From contig CAUWAG010000006.1 in assembly GCA_963556695.1 (NCBI GenBank), positions 2,170,001 through 2,234,000 on the forward strand: 64,000 nt of DNA, given 5' to 3'. Position numbers and translations under genes: made by a program. Below are positions 47,163 to 58,840 of this stretch, one piece after another (positions within the stretch are counted from its first letter, which is position 1; the number at the start of each line of letters is the position of its first letter). This DNA is from Anthostomella pinea. Taxonomy: Eukaryota; Ascomycota; Sordariomycetes; Xylariales; Xylariaceae. The notes under the pieces are model-generated. The model saw only the letters and a list, made by a program, of their open reading frames with translations, had not been told where the DNA came from and did no database searches.

Positions 47163-48375
47163 GTCTTTCTGGTTCGGTAGACGATCCGATGATTAGCTTG
47201 GCTGGCATGGCATTGGTCGTCCCATGGAACAGGAAGGGCAGTCAAAGCATGCGTGTAAAAGCTGGAGCCTGGAACTCGTCAATACGGTCTAATATGACAA
47301 CTGATGCCTTCAGGGGAAGAGAAGTGGTCATATACGAGAGATGAAGAGAGTGGGTGGAAGGCGTAGCAAGTTGCATGACTAGCGAGGCTGGACAATTCTG
47401 CCAAAGCGTTGAAATCGCTGCTCACTCAGCAGTGAAGCCTTGCATTCCTGACTTGAATGGATACCAATAGAGTGACTGTAAGTTGAACTTGGCAGGCAGG
47501 TGCTGAGTCTTACATGTAAGCCTCTGGATCAGGACCGCACGAATCGACTCGAGTGAGTATGGGGCAATAAAAAAGCCCTACAGAGACTGGACCCTCATCA
47601 AATGCTCTTGGGGTACTGACACCAGTCAACAAACAACATGAATGATAGCATGCGAGCACAAGGCTTGGGAGCAGAGAGAGAACAGGCAAAAGTTGGCACT
47701 GGGGGCTAGACGGGAAACTAGTGAGATGTGGGGAAGATGGCGAGGCGGCTTGATGTGCGACCATTTGGAGCAGATCGGCAGATCGAACTAGCCTGTCTAC
47801 CGCCATCTGGGCGACGAGAGCCATCGGTATATGCAGGTGCTTGACCAATCTGGAGAGTGCGTGGCGGGTGTAGCAGTGCCATACATGAACGGCGTATGAG
47901 GGCAGCAGAAGGAATTCCTCATTGGCAGAATGATAACGCAACACAGCCACGAATGCCGCATTGAACGCATGGAACCAAGATTGCTTCCTGGCACGATGGA
48001 GGCTTGGATTGGAATCAATCGAGTGGGTGCTGCAGCAGAAGCCTTGGAAGAGTGACCGGAGTAAACCTCGAATCATAGCACATTGCGCAAATCGGTATAT
48101 CGTTCACGACTGGTACATATTCGAAGAGTCATACAACCCGCTGCTGATTGCCTGTCTCATATTTTTAACCAGGCTCGCTCAACATCTCAGTCGATGAATG
48201 CTTGGAGGTCGCAAAAGCAAAAAGCATACCTAACAACTCGAGGATAGAACACTCGAGAGAATCCGATCCCTACCCCAACGCCCCTCGCTATGTCGTTCCA
48301 AGCTCAGGCAGTGATGCCGGGTATCTGTGGGATGTTGTTTGCAACGAAACCAACCAACGCCAAAAGCACCAATTC
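47163..48375. other. Spacer upstream of the NLR relic
   Basis: This is about 1.2 kb. A 188-codon minus-strand frame (47510-48076) contains hydrophobic and His-rich sequence without family resemblance. It could be part of the N-terminal region of the NLR relic or chance. No gene is called. Confidence 0.35.
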
Positions 48376-49249
48376 TTATAGTCCAGCCATATCATACTTG
48401 ACACCAAGCACATGGATCACAAAATGGCCGACGACCTCGCAGGTCCGCTTGGTAAAGGCGACCAAGGGAACGTGAGGAGCTTCGAGCCTTGTGAAATGCG
48501 AGTGCAGCAGCAAGGCCACCATACTGATGAAACTAGCGACGGAGAACATGCTTATACTAGCGAACGTCTCCTTCCGTATCTTGATCTTGCGCTGGGTGAA
48601 GTGGTAGCAGGTGGTCAGGATGGTAGCAATGACAATCCATGCTGGCAGGAGTAGGCCTGGGTCCTCGGTTCCGCCGGTCAGGTACACGACCCAGGATGTA
48701 AGATAGGCGAAGACGCAGCTGATGGTGCAGAGCCGCACAACGGTGGCATGGGGCGTGTAGTTGATCAGCCAGCGCGACATGAGGCAGTCGGTGAAGAAGA
48801 AGGCGAGGTAAGCTGATGCGCCGCACTATCTCACGAGGTGTGGTCAGTACATTGACCACTTGAGGAGTTGACGACGAGACAACTCCGACACCCTGCTAGG
48901 TTGGTATGCGTACCCAGACGGCAGCCAGCGCCGTTTCGGTCAACCTCCGGGTGGTTTCGCTGTCGTTCAGGGAGCTCTGGCGGTTCGACACGCGCAACAT
49001 CTCGGCAAGCAGGAAGCGTGCAACCAGGCGGATCCCCCACCAGAAGGAAGGGAACATGGACAGCAGGCGACATGCCGAGAGGGTGTGATGCCAGCGCTTG
49101 GGGACGCCGAGTGCGACGGCGACGCGGGGCTGAAGCAAGGAGACGGCTACGGCAGGGGGCTGCGGTTGGGAGTCGAGGTCGCGGTCCCGATGGTGGAGGC
49201 GGGCGTCGTAGTCGCTGCCATTGCGCTTCGCGGGTGATGGTGTGGCCAT
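48376..49249 (-). CDS. eos1: Eos1-like ER N-glycosylation protein
   Basis: Two exons (48914-49249, 48376-48825) give 261 residues. Eos1 is a fungal multi-pass ER membrane protein needed for normal N-glycosylation and oxidative-stress tolerance in yeast. The diagnostic core is SAYLAFFFTDCLMSRWLINY, TPHATVVRLCTIS, LTSWVVYLTGG and LLLPAWIVIATILTTCYHFTQ, then RKIKIRKETFASISMFSVASFISM. An N-terminal segment (FPSFWWGIRLVARFLLAEML) supplies the first membrane region. The 88-nt intron (GTACGC donor, GAGATAG acceptor) joins AAVW to CGAS in frame. The protein starts at ATG 49249, preceded in frame by a TTG codon that is not used. Confidence 0.85.
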
Positions 49250-49724
49250 CAAGCGGCAGGCCGAGCGACTGTAGCGCCCTGGGGTGTGCTAGTCGAAGGG
49301 GTAGCGAAACGTTTTGACCATCGGTGGTGGCTCGGATGGGAGCTGTATTATAAGGGACACGACGAGGCGGGACGACGATAAATGAAGCGAATTGGAAGCT
49401 GTCGACGAGGAGGGACCAACTGGGATTGGCCTGTGAGGTCATCTTACTCAGCCGTGAAAGCCGTTGATTACTACTGCGACGGGTCATTTCCTATTGGCCA
49501 GATACCACAGCTGTGACCCACTGTAATTTTTCGACCTCGAGACCGCAAACCTCCAAACCTCCAGACCTCAATCCGCGATACCCTAGAGAAGCTTCTCCTT
49601 TCGCCCAAGATCGCCCATGTTCCCGATCTGAGGACTCGATGTCCGCAGGGAAACCAAGCTCTGACCAGAGCAACACCCGCCGATAGCCAGCCGTATAGCA
49701 ATTGGGCGTCTTGTCATCGTCATC
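49250..49724. other. Divergent promoter eos1 / mba1
   Basis: This 475-bp region is shared by two divergent genes. A CCTCCAAACCTCCAGACCTC imperfect repeat lies at 49550-49569. No other gene is seen. Confidence 0.4.
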
Positions 49725-50702
49725 ATGGCCGACCTCATGCGCTTGTCGCGGCCATGGCTGCTCGCCCCCCTACGATCGACCCGACCATCCCCAGCGTCTC
49801 CCATACGAATCGGCCTTAGCCGCAACATACATACCACATCGTCACTGTACGCTGCGAACAGGAGGAAACCCGCGAGGCCTGCGCCCAGTGCCACCAAGCA
49901 GCATCGAGACCGAGCACAGCAAGCCGAAGCCAACTCTTCCATCCTCGCCCCTAGTGAGTGCTCCGGCAACTCCTTAAGGGCCTTGAGCCTCGACTGACCA
50001 CCATGTTCCCAACCATCAGTGACCCTTGTGCCCCCTCCTGTAACGCGGTATCCGCGTGAGCCGCGCAAGTTCATGCACATGCTGTGGCTGCTCACCAAGA
50101 ACCGCGCCCAGGCCTTCTGGGCCACGTGCGGCGTGAAGCTGATGTCGCAGCCGCGCAAGTTCATCAGCCGATCCAAATTCAAGGCGAACCGCAGCGCCGT
50201 TGTGCCCGTCGCCAAGGCCATGCACGTGCAGATGTCCGAGGCCCTGGCCATCGGCGACCGCGAGACCCTGCGCCGCGTGTGCGCGCCCGAGCTGTTCAAG
50301 TCGCTGGCCGGCACCATCGATGCTCGACCCAAGGGCATCCGCTCCGAGTGGGAGCTCGTCCGGTACAACAGCACGTGGTACTACCCGCGCCTCGCCGACT
50401 GGCGCGTGTCCTACCAGCCCATGCAGTCCGCGCGGGGCAGCATGAAGCTCGTCAAGCAGGCCGTCGTCAGCATCTCGAGCGTGCAGCGCCTGGCGCGGTA
50501 CGACGAGACCAAGGGCGGCGCCATGGTCCCCGGCAGCGAGCGCGTGCGCGACATTGTCGAGCACATCGTGCTGCAGGCCGAGATCGACCAGAAGACCTTC
50601 GAGAGCCAGCCCTGGAGGATATGGGGCAATCTGTCCGAGATGACATACGAGAGCTATTTAGACGACGTCACGAATCTCGAGGCTGTCACGGGGAACCAGT
50701 GA
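49725..50702 (+). CDS. mba1: Mba1-like mitochondrial ribosome receptor
   Basis: Two exons (49725-49953, 50020-50702) give 303 residues. Mba1 is a matrix-facing protein tied to the inner membrane and related to mL45. It holds mitoribosomes near Oxa1 for co-translational insertion. The N terminus is a presequence rich in Arg, Leu and Ser with RNIHTTSSLYAANRRKPAR. The core is the Tim44/Mba1 fold: MHMLWLLTKNRAQAFWATCG, RKFISRSKFKANRSAVVPVAKAMH, ALAIGDRETLRRVCAPELF, SEWELVRYNSTWYYPRLADWRVSYQP and VKQAVVSISSVQRLARYDE. The C terminus has PWRIWGNLSEMTYESYLDD. The 66-nt intron (GTGAGT donor) is in phase and creates an internal Met codon. Family assignment is good; exact partner roles are inferred from yeast. 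Confidence 0.84.
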
Positions 50703-50912
50703 GGGGCTAGAAAGGACACCTCCATGTGGGCGGTGGAGGCGATTGGGAGCGAAATGTATAATACATGCCTATGTACCACGTCTGTGTAAACAGAAACCAA
50801 ATCAATGTAATCCTGTACATATCTACACTCAGCCCTCATAAGTATCCGTACGCACATGTTAGTAACATTCCAGGTTACCAGGGGATGATTTTTAAATACT
50901 AGAATAAACGTA

Positions 50913-50962
50913 CCGGAATAAGCAGCTTCAGTTTGATATACTACTCTTAATGCTTATTCCGG
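50913..50962. repeat. 12-bp perfect inverted repeat (CCGGAATAAGCA)
   Basis: The arms 50913-50924 and 50951-50962 are exact reverse complements separated by 26 nt. A further copy of TGCTTATTCC follows at 50965-50974. This could be a hairpin in the 3' flank of mba1 or the remains of a small inverted-repeat element. Confidence 0.75.
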
Positions 50963-51029
50963 TGTGCTTATTCCATTTCGGTAAGATTACGGTTGCTTGC
51001 TGAGGCAGGCAGTGTACGGAGACTTATAA

Positions 51030-51062
51030 GGGTTCAGTGTACCATCTGTGTAAACTGAACCC
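51030..51062. repeat. 9-bp perfect inverted repeat (GGGTTCAGT)
   Basis: The arms 51030-51038 and 51054-51062 are separated by 15 nt. It is close to the previous inverted repeat. Confidence 0.7.
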
Positions 51063-51769
51063 CAATGAGAGTAACGCTATATTTGCGAAGACAGTGCCGC
51101 CCGAGAATTCTGTCTCGTCGCTACCGATGTGACGATCACGGGAAAACGAAGTAGACAGATTTGACCCGAGTCTAAGAACATGACATGACGACAAACTACC
51201 CGTGCCGATGAGTGAGCTGTTCAACTTGTAATGTCTGTCTCGCTGACATGGAGGAAGAGAGAAGGTAATGCCAATGTATCTGATATCAGAATACTTGTTG
51301 GAACTGCCATGAGCGAGTCGCGCTTAGGATATCCACCCCCGAGTACATAGAAGGGTAGTAACATTGAACCCCCAGAAGTTTCCATACATGTACCCACCCC
51401 TTCAGCAAGGCCAACGTCCTGAATAGGGGTAGGTAGGTAACTAGATATCCAAGGGTTCTCTTTCATTTATGGAATATCCACTCTGAAATAAGCATCGAAA
51501 TGGCTTGATGGAAAGGAACTTCTTATTCGATGTCACCTATCCCACAATCATACCTGACTCGAATGGCCTATCGGGTTGCGCGGACGGAGACTTATGAGAA
51601 GTGAGTGTATATGCCGAATCGAAGCAGAGCCTGACAATGCCAAAACCTCTAAGAAATACAAGACAGCATGTCCAACTTCCGTCCCAAACCACTACCACCC
51701 TTACCGGGCTTTTTCTACCCTCGATAAGCCCTGCCACATCCAATTCGCATGCACTACCCCCTTTCAACA

Positions 51770-51870
51770 CCTATTCAACCCTCCTTCTAACCCCTTTCAA
51801 CCCCGCTCTTGACCCCCTTCAACCCTCTTTCAACCACCATTCGACCCTCCTTCAAGGCCCTTTCCAACCT
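51770..51870. repeat. Degenerate TTCAACCCTc repeats
   Basis: Roughly seven imperfect units of a C/T-rich 10-15-mer (TTCAACCCT, TTCAACCCC, TTCGACCCT) lie just beyond the 3' end of the symporter gene. Confidence 0.65.
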
Positions 51871-51919
51871 CTTACCCCTTTTGACACCTCCATTCACCAT
51901 GAGCACACGTCCGTCGAAG

Positions 51920-54331
51920 CTAGAAGAACTTGCCCACAACCTTGGACGTGGCGACCTCGTGATGGATCTCAGCCTCTTGGCTCAAGGCATCCTGCTCCTC
52001 CTGCGAGACCCTAGCAGGGTGTTCGAAAGCATCGAAACGAGTCCCACGCACGTGCGATTCGACATATTGGAACGTCAATCTCACAGCTAGCGCAATGAGA
52101 CCGAAGATCAGACCTCCGATGGGCGCCACGACGAATGCGCCAAACGCGCCCCAGTCGCCCGTGTACAAGCCTTGCTCCAGTAGGATTAGCTCCGCTCCGA
52201 GCTGGGCGCTTTCGTAGTAGATGGTGCCGAAGATGAAGACGGACAGGATACCGCCGAGGCCGCCGACCAGGACCTCGAAGCCACGCCACCAGTAGAAGCG
52301 TTCGGAAAGTCCCACCATGAGAACTGGGATTGTGGCGGCCGACAGCAGGTCCGAGATAAGGTAGATCTGGAGGATGCTGGGGGCCTTGACGGCGAGGACA
52401 ACCGTAGGGACGATGATGAGCACGACCGCCCCTCGGATCCACCAGATGTTCAGCCGGTTACGGAACACGTCGTTGGAGGCCGAGGACACCATGGCCGACT
52501 GCAGGCTGTCAAAGGCAGCCGTGCTGAGGCAGACTGACATGAGGAGCACAATGCCGACGACCCAGCTGGGCAGCTTCTCCAGCAGCAGGAAGAAGGCGAC
52601 GGAGCCGTCCTCGGTTGGCGGGTCGCCCGGCCATGCCCCCGACCACACGGCAATTAGACCCGTGCAGCCCACCAGCGTCAGCACGATCAGGATGACGACC
52701 ATGGCGACCGAGACGCCGATCCATAGGTCGCGGTCGGTCCGCGATGCGAAGGCACGCAGCCAGTAGTTGGCGAGGAAGAAATCGTTGGTCAAAATCGCCA
52801 CCGGAAGGATGTAGATCAGCTGCCAGCCGACAAGGCTCGAGTCAAGGAGCCCGGAATTATCGACGAGATCTGGTTTAATGTCGGTACGTGCACCAATGGT
52901 GATGGTGGCGATGATGATGAGGGCGCAGATCATGGCGCCTTGGATATTATCGGTGATAAAGGAGATTTTAAAGCCTCCGAGAGCTGCGAGGTGGCATGTT
53001 AGCCCGGTAATCACAACGGCTCGAGCATGCCGGATATCATGTTGAATGCCTTGCGAGAAAAACACTGACAGGTGTAGACGGTAGTCACAACGCATTCCAC
53101 GATCACGACGGGTAGTCCATCTAGTCCCGTCAATACCGTCACGACCTGGCCTATGGCCGACAGCTCGGCGACCATGTACAGAAATAGAGTGAGCAGCGTC
53201 AAGGCACCCAAGTACAGCGCCGTGATAATGCCGTAGCGCTGCCTCGCCCACTCGGTGAGGACGAACCCCTCCGGGCACTTCCTTCGGATGATGGGAGCCA
53301 GCGCGGCGAAGATGAGCAGCGGACAAGCCGACGAGATGGCGTATACAATGACGCCCTGGAGACCAGCAAGGGTAGCCAGTTCCGGATACGAGAACAGAAT
53401 GCCCGATCCCATGGCTAATTAGTACGACCAGCACGGTTAGTCAAGTCTGTGAGTCAGGGGTGGGGAGGGGAGGGGAGGGTGATCGGAGCGGCAGCACGTT
53501 TCCCACGCAAGCATTAACTTGATCGAGTAATCACGGTACAATCTCAGCTTCATATCCACAACCTCGCCGAATCTCCCCTCAAAAGGCTCCCATTGACGGG
53601 GTACATCGAGAGGTTGGATCTGGTTGAGGCTGCTTCAATTCGGCGCCCGTAGTGAGCCGCGGTCGTCCTGCCCCGATGCGGAGATTCAGAGGAACCTTGC
53701 ACTGGGGCAGGGGACCTGTTGATCTTTGGGTTCGAACCTACAGTCAGTGGTGAACTCTTACTCTGATCTCATACCGCTTAGTCGTACCATCATGGTCGGC
53801 TCCGTACATGATGCCATACTCATCCACCGAGCCACTTCGTGCGAGGACGACTATTGCAGTCTTGATGATATTGGAGGTGCTACCGCTCTTGATCTCAAAG
53901 TAGAGAGGGTACAATCGTGTGAGCGGCATGGCGGCTCGGTAACTCACTAGCGGCGATGAAGTTGAGGGCCAGTGGAAAAGCTGCCTGGTAATTAGTATGC
54001 GCTTGGATAGGGGAGGTTTCATGGAAACGGTGGAGTGCTTGACACGTCACGCGCCCCTGTTCTTGGACTCTGACCCTTCTGAGTTCTGTTTCCCGAGAGG
54101 AAGTCAGCCTTGGACTGCTTCCTCATCTGCCAGGCCAGAACCGTCCCTAGCACCCTACATATCAAGGTATGGTCAGTACACACGTTGATTATCGCAGTCC
54201 GAGTTCGACTTTAAGGAGAGGAGAGTCTGGAAATGCCTCTCGAGAGTTGTCCAGGGCCCAGCAACGTACAGGAAGACTCCATAAGTAACGTAGATGATGG
54301 CATTGGAAGCCTCGAAGGATAGTTTGCCCAT
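51920..54331 (-). CDS. SSS-family solute symporter, urea transporter DUR3/DUR31-like
   Basis: Five exons (54270-54331, 54075-54154, 53948-53980, 53070-53414, 51920-52983) give about 527 residues. Sodium:solute symporter family members move urea, polyamines or related solutes with a cation. Marks are ASNAIIYVTYGVFL (helix 1), KADFLSGNRTQK (the cytosolic SxNRTQ motif), PLALNFIAATMGSGILFSYPE, PIIRRKCPEGFVLTEWARQRYG and GGFKISFITDNIQGAM. Downstream helices include NDFFLANYWLRAFASR and LMSVCLSTAAFDSLQSAMVSS. Introns are 115, 94, 533 and 86 nt. The 533-nt one is unusually long for this window. The start at 54331 is provisional because a CAG acceptor 15 nt upstream could join a further 5' exon. The RRKCPEGFVLTEW block fits the DUR31/DUR4 branch better than DUR3 itself. 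Confidence 0.8.
53457..53479 (+). other. G-quadruplex-type G-run inside the symporter intron
   Basis: Five G-runs (four of four and one of three) are separated by single T or A bases. The G-rich strand is the non-template-of-gene (+) strand, so the pre-mRNA carries the C-rich complement. It is inside the 533-nt intron. Confidence 0.7.
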
Positions 54332-55651
54332 GTTGGCGGCCGAATCTGTATGCGCACAAAAGACGTGGATATCAACGCTGTCTACGTGAATGATGTCAAC
54401 TGCTTAAGGGGAGCAGCCAGCTGAACGAAAGAGTAGCAGAACAACGACTATTGGGAGCGAGTCCAGATGGACTTGTAGATCTGCAGATTCTTCACCACCG
54501 ACCGCGAGAAGAGGCAATAGCAGTCACAGGGCGGGGAAGTACTTCGTGACCTCTAGGTTGCGATGTCGCAACTGCGGGCTGGAAAAGCGCCGCACGGACC
54601 ACTTCTGAATGTGGCCTCCGCCTGGATGTATGTAGTCAAAGCGCCAAAGCGTTCCTGCCGCGGTACGAAAGTACATCTAATGGCCCAAGCGTCTCGAGAT
54701 TTTCACCACAATTCACAGACAGCGGTACCCAAAAACATGCAACTTCCATTCTTTCTTTGACAGCAGCGACAAACAACATGCGACTTCGATTCCCTCTCCG
54801 ACGGCAGCGACCAGCAACATGCAGCTCGTTCCTTCCTCTGACAGCGGCGACCGACAGCATGCGCACACAGTACACCAGCACCCCGTCAAGTTGTGTGGGA
54901 TAGGTCGGAATACCTCATCAAAACCACCAGGAAGCCTTCGTATCTGTACTCAGCCACCCAGGCACATCCATGCCATGCTTTTCTTGTGGCATTATTCCGA
55001 AGACTACTGGCATTAGCCATATATTTCGGTATTACTAGCCATGTATCTCAGACTATCCAGCGCGCTGCACTTGCCAATCCTTATCATTCTGCTATAGGGA
55101 GGCTTGATGAGATAGAGACTGGATCATTGCTGTCTCAGAATCACCTCAATAGCAGACGCGGTTGGCACCGGACATTGTATGAGCCTCGGTAGGTCGAGAG
55201 CTTCTGACACAAGATGACGCTGATCAGTTCTTCGCTGGCTAGCAAACGATATGACGGGGGCTGCGACGTAATCCTACCAGGTATCTTGTAGCCGTGACAG
55301 CTACAGTCATTTTTCTGCCCTCTACAGCTTTCATCACAGAGCACGAGCGAGGGGCGACAAGTCTGAAAACTGCTCAATTCAGAAACACGCCAATTTTATT
55401 TGTTCTCTTCTGGACGAAAACCATCGTCGAGACCCTTCATGAACGGGAGAAGAACTGTCCGGTCAACTACCTAATCTATTGGTCTAGGTGCAAAAGGAGG
55501 AATCTGGCCAACCAGCATTCATGCTAGATGACCAAAGCTATCCTGACCAGCTGCCCTATGATACCTCCTCGAGGAAAAGGAAACAACAGAAAATGACCCA
55601 GAATCAAGTCCAAGATCCATGTCGCACACCGGAGCAGTGAAGTCGCAACGC
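54332..55651. other. Intergenic region with diverged minisatellite
   Basis: This is about 1.3 kb upstream of the symporter and downstream of the RRM gene. Apart from the repeat at 54717-54864 no structure or gene is recognised. Confidence 0.45.
54717..54864. repeat. Diverged ~50-bp tandem repeat, about three copies
   Basis: Units begin GACAGCAGCGAC, GACGGCAGCGAC and GACAGCGGCGAC, each followed by a variant of ACAACATGC and a C/T-rich arm (TTCCATTCTTTC, TTCGATTCCCTC, TTCCTTCCTC). A partial unit with ACATGCAACTTCC precedes them. Confidence 0.75.
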
Positions 55652-58008
55652 CTAGAACTCGGTGTTCTTGTCACTGTACTCGCTCTTCGCCTTGGTCGGA
55701 GTACCACTGATTCCTTCCTCTTCGGCGCGGAACGCAGGACCAGCAGGCATGGGCGAAGCTCCAAAACCCTGCGTGTTGGAGTAATACGCCATCGGTCCGA
55801 AGTTGCCTTCCTGGACGAAGGGAGTCGGCCAGTATGGTTGCTGCTGCTGCTGCTGGCTGTAGTAGCCGGGCGTCGCCGGGTAGTACGGGGAGGCACCGTA
55901 GTTAACACCACCGTATTGTCCCTGACCTCCACCGAAGCCACCACCATAGGTGTATGCTCCGTAGGAATGCGCGGACGGAGTACCGTATCCCGCGTATCCA
56001 CCGCTGCGAGTGCCAGAGTTGCCCGTGTTCACAGCACCGACACGAAGAGGGGTAGACGGCTCCTCCTTCTTGATAGTGGAGACGTCAGGGCTCGCCTGCT
56101 GGCGCTGGATAGGGGGAAGCTGCACGTGTGTAACTCGCGGGTGGCGGATAGTTCCGTTGGGATCCTTGCTGTTCTTTCGCTGGACCTTGACACGAGCATC
56201 GGCAATGATGGTATCGCGCTGTAGTTGGCTGAGTCAGTACGGAATGGGAGCATGGATGATCGGATCGAACTTACCATGTTCTGGCACGCCAGCTCCGCGA
56301 CATCGGGGCGAGAGAATTCGACGAATGCGAATACCACCGTTCGCGAACCATCTGGATAGGGAATCAGTTAGTCACCTTGACACGCGAGATCGATGGTGGG
56401 TGGCTGGCTGCGTACCTGGCAGGGGCTTGCGAATCACTTGCAGACTCTTGACCTCCCCATACTGTCCAGCAGCGGCCTCGATGATCTCATCGAGGTTTGT
56501 GACATCAGACGGCAGACCGCCAATGTAGATGGAACGACGGTCAACCTCATATCTCTTGAGGTACTGCTCGGCAGCATCGACCGGAGGCTTGTTAACCTTC
56601 TTGATATCGTACGCGATGACGCGCCAGTAGGGGTTGTTGCGGTAGTGCTAAGACAAGTTAGTACTGCAGTCGAGACGAGATTGGGGCAGATCAGCGTACA
56701 GCAACAATGTCGCGGCCCGGGTCGAACTTCTCGAATTCCACCATGACAGCGCCATGGAGATTCATGGCAACAGCGTACTCTTCTTCGAGTCTCTGGCACT
56801 TCGCAATCGCGCCGAACTGTACGAGCTCGTATTGGGCCTGTTCGACGTCGACATCAAGTCCCGCAACACTGAAGACAACGAAGGCACCTGTTGTTGGGTT
56901 AGCTTTCGTGATACGCTCGAGACGACAGAGACGGTGGAGAAGACGAGGCACTCACGGTTGGCCTTGACCTTCTCAGTGCGGCAAGCACGGCCCTCAATTA
57001 GCATGCCCTTGCCTTGCTTCTCGGCAACATCGGCATGTTCCTTTCGCTGTACTATAGTCAGTAGACTGGCCAACACAGATCGCCCAATGGTAGAACTGAC
57101 CGTGAACTGACAAAAGGCGAACGGCATGTTCTTCGGATCCCGACGGATCTTGACGAAGACGGAGCCGAAGGTGAGGAAAGCCTTGGTAATGGCTGCCTCG
57201 AGAACGGAGTCGGACTTCGCCTCCGGGAGACTATGGTTGAAATGTCAGACTGGGAACCATTGAGGGATTTCAGAGTACTTACTTGGCTACGAAGACACAG
57301 GCCTCGGGAGAGTAGTAGATCTGCGCGTCGACGCCTTCCACTTCGTGGCGGTTCTCCGATCGATTGGCTCGGGTACTTCGAACCGGGGTGGGTACTCGGC
57401 GGAGGAAGCTGGGTGCAACCTGGGCAGCCATGAGCGAAGCCATGGTCGTCGTCTGGCCATGGTTGTACGCGCCAATGCTGTCGGAGGCAGGGAAGTTGAT
57501 GGATTCCTCATGGCTGTAGCGGGGGGCCATTTGAGCACCGAACACGTCTTCGTCGTCGACGGCTCCAACCAGAAATCGCTCAGACCTTCAAAAATAAGTT
57601 AGTCGCGGATCTCCAAGAATGCTATGCAGGGGGAACAAACTTGGTAGAATCAGCTCGGACGTGGGGGGGTTCGTAGCTGTTGGTCGAACGTCAGCAAGTG
57701 CGGATTGCCAGTGGGTTTCTCGAAGACTTACCGGCCACGAGCTGCAGTGCCAGTCAGAGTCAAGTTCTCCATTCCATCAACAGGAGCACCACCACCTGTC
57801 AGAGATGTGTCAGCCAGATCAGACTTAGGGATCCACAAGGACTGGGAACCAAAAGTGATACCTCGGGTGATCAACCAATGCCTGGCGATGTGCGAGAAAG
57901 CAGCAAAGAATTTCGTTATGAAAACGACTCACCTTGGCTGGACGAAGTGCTGGGCGACGATTGAGAGCCGGCAGCGATCATACTGTCCTTGGAACTAGTT
58001 GAGGCCAT
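55652..58008 (-). CDS. Three-RRM RNA-binding protein with Gly/Tyr/Gln-rich tail
   Basis: Ten coding exons (57933-58008, 57732-57795, 57641-57676, 57283-57585, 57101-57230, 56956-57046, 56700-56887, 56416-56647, 56275-56351, 55652-56218) sum to 587 residues, and every junction keeps frame with GT-AG ends. RRM1 spans CVFVANLPEAKSDS (RNP2) to MPFAFCQFT (RNP1). RRM2 is a degenerate fold with AFVVFSVAGLDVD and AVMVEFEKFD. RRM3 has SIYIGGLPSDVTNLDEI (RNP2) and TVVFAFVEFSRPDVAELA (RNP1). The N terminus is Ser-rich and disordered. The C-terminal 150 residues are Gly/Tyr/Gln-rich (GGGFGGGQGQYGG, a QQQQQQ run), the kind of low-complexity tail found in granule-forming RNA-binding proteins. I do not recognise a specific orthologue; roles in mRNA fate are inferred from the RRMs only. 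Confidence 0.85.
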
Positions 58009-58012
58009 CGTA

Positions 58013-58840
58013 CTGGAGGCAGAGCAGGATCTGCAGATGATTAGCTGGGTGAAGCTTACATGGGTGGGGCTTTCGAGAGGAGGCAGCTTCAGAGAACTAC
58101 CAAGGTAGTGTGCTGCAAAGAGTTGATTGCCATAGCAAGATGAGCTGGACAAGAAGCTGGTAGAGCAAGAATGGGGAGTGCAAGGGGAGTGTAAGAGGAG
58201 CGATATGGGTGGCAAGGATCATGGTTGATGAAAGATGCAAGCGAAGTCGAGCATGTGCAACAAGCGCCCGGACCCACTCTTCACGGGTTTGGCGATTGCA
58301 TTGTTTGTCGCCATGAGGGAGAGGACTTGAGTAGGGGTGAACGAGACGACTCAGACTTCAAGAAGATGAGAGCCGGCGATGTTGGGATGGTAGATGCAGG
58401 GCAAGAAGGATAAATGCAGCAAGAGGAGAGGAGGGGATCACCACGACCGTAGTGTGCTCACGGCCGGAAGAAGTGCAAATAGGACGAACATAGTGAGAGG
58501 GAGGAATATGGCAGATGTTGCGCAAGAGTGTTGAAGTCCAAGGAAATACCTCGGCGGAATAGTGCAGGTGGAAGGGCACGAAGCATCACATCGCGATGCG
58601 ATCCGGTGCGATGCCGACGGCCAGGTGGGAGGTATGGCGAGCAGAGTGATGTTCACAGTGTCGGTGAAAGCCGAGGGGATGGTTGAGGTGAAGGTCGACG
58701 TCAAGGTCAAGGTCAAGGTGAAGGTGAAGGTCGAGGTCAAGGTGAAGGACAAGGTGAAGATGCAGGAGGAGGGACAAGGTCATGGCGCAAGCTTCACGAT
58801 GGGCATGCAAGTGATGAAGCAAAGGAGGAAAGCAACTTAC
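58013..58840 (-). other. Possible long 5' UTR intron of the RRM gene
   Basis: A CTGCCTCCAG acceptor sits four bases before the ATG, with AGCTAATC as possible branch. A strong donor, CAG|GTAAGT, is at 58840, and a second CAG|GTAAGT lies further upstream at 59141. Together they suggest an 828-nt leader intron, perhaps with alternative first exons. No coding sequence is seen inside. Confidence 0.4.
58686..58759. repeat. AAGGTC/AAGGTG hexamer repeat in the RRM gene leader
   Basis: About twelve imperfect hexamers (AAGGTC, AAGGTG, AGGTCG) on the plus strand. In the transcript this reads as a CTT/CAC-rich pyrimidine tract inside the candidate leader intron. Confidence 0.8.

Larger units (their letters stand above)
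50703..51919. other. Convergent 3' spacer with inverted repeats
   Basis: This 1.2-kb stretch lies between the mba1 and symporter 3' ends. It holds two perfect inverted repeats (listed separately) and, at 51700-51880, a C-rich run of degenerate TTCAACCCT units. No protein-coding gene is recognised. Confidence 0.5.

Noticed and set aside
47510..48076. 188-codon minus-strand frame upstream of the NLR relic
   Set aside because: It could be an N-terminal NLR fragment, but no residue pattern supports this. It is kept only as a note in the spacer entry.
53701..53745. GGTTCGAACC resembling a tRNA B box
   Set aside because: No A box or cloverleaf can be formed upstream. It lies inside the symporter intron.
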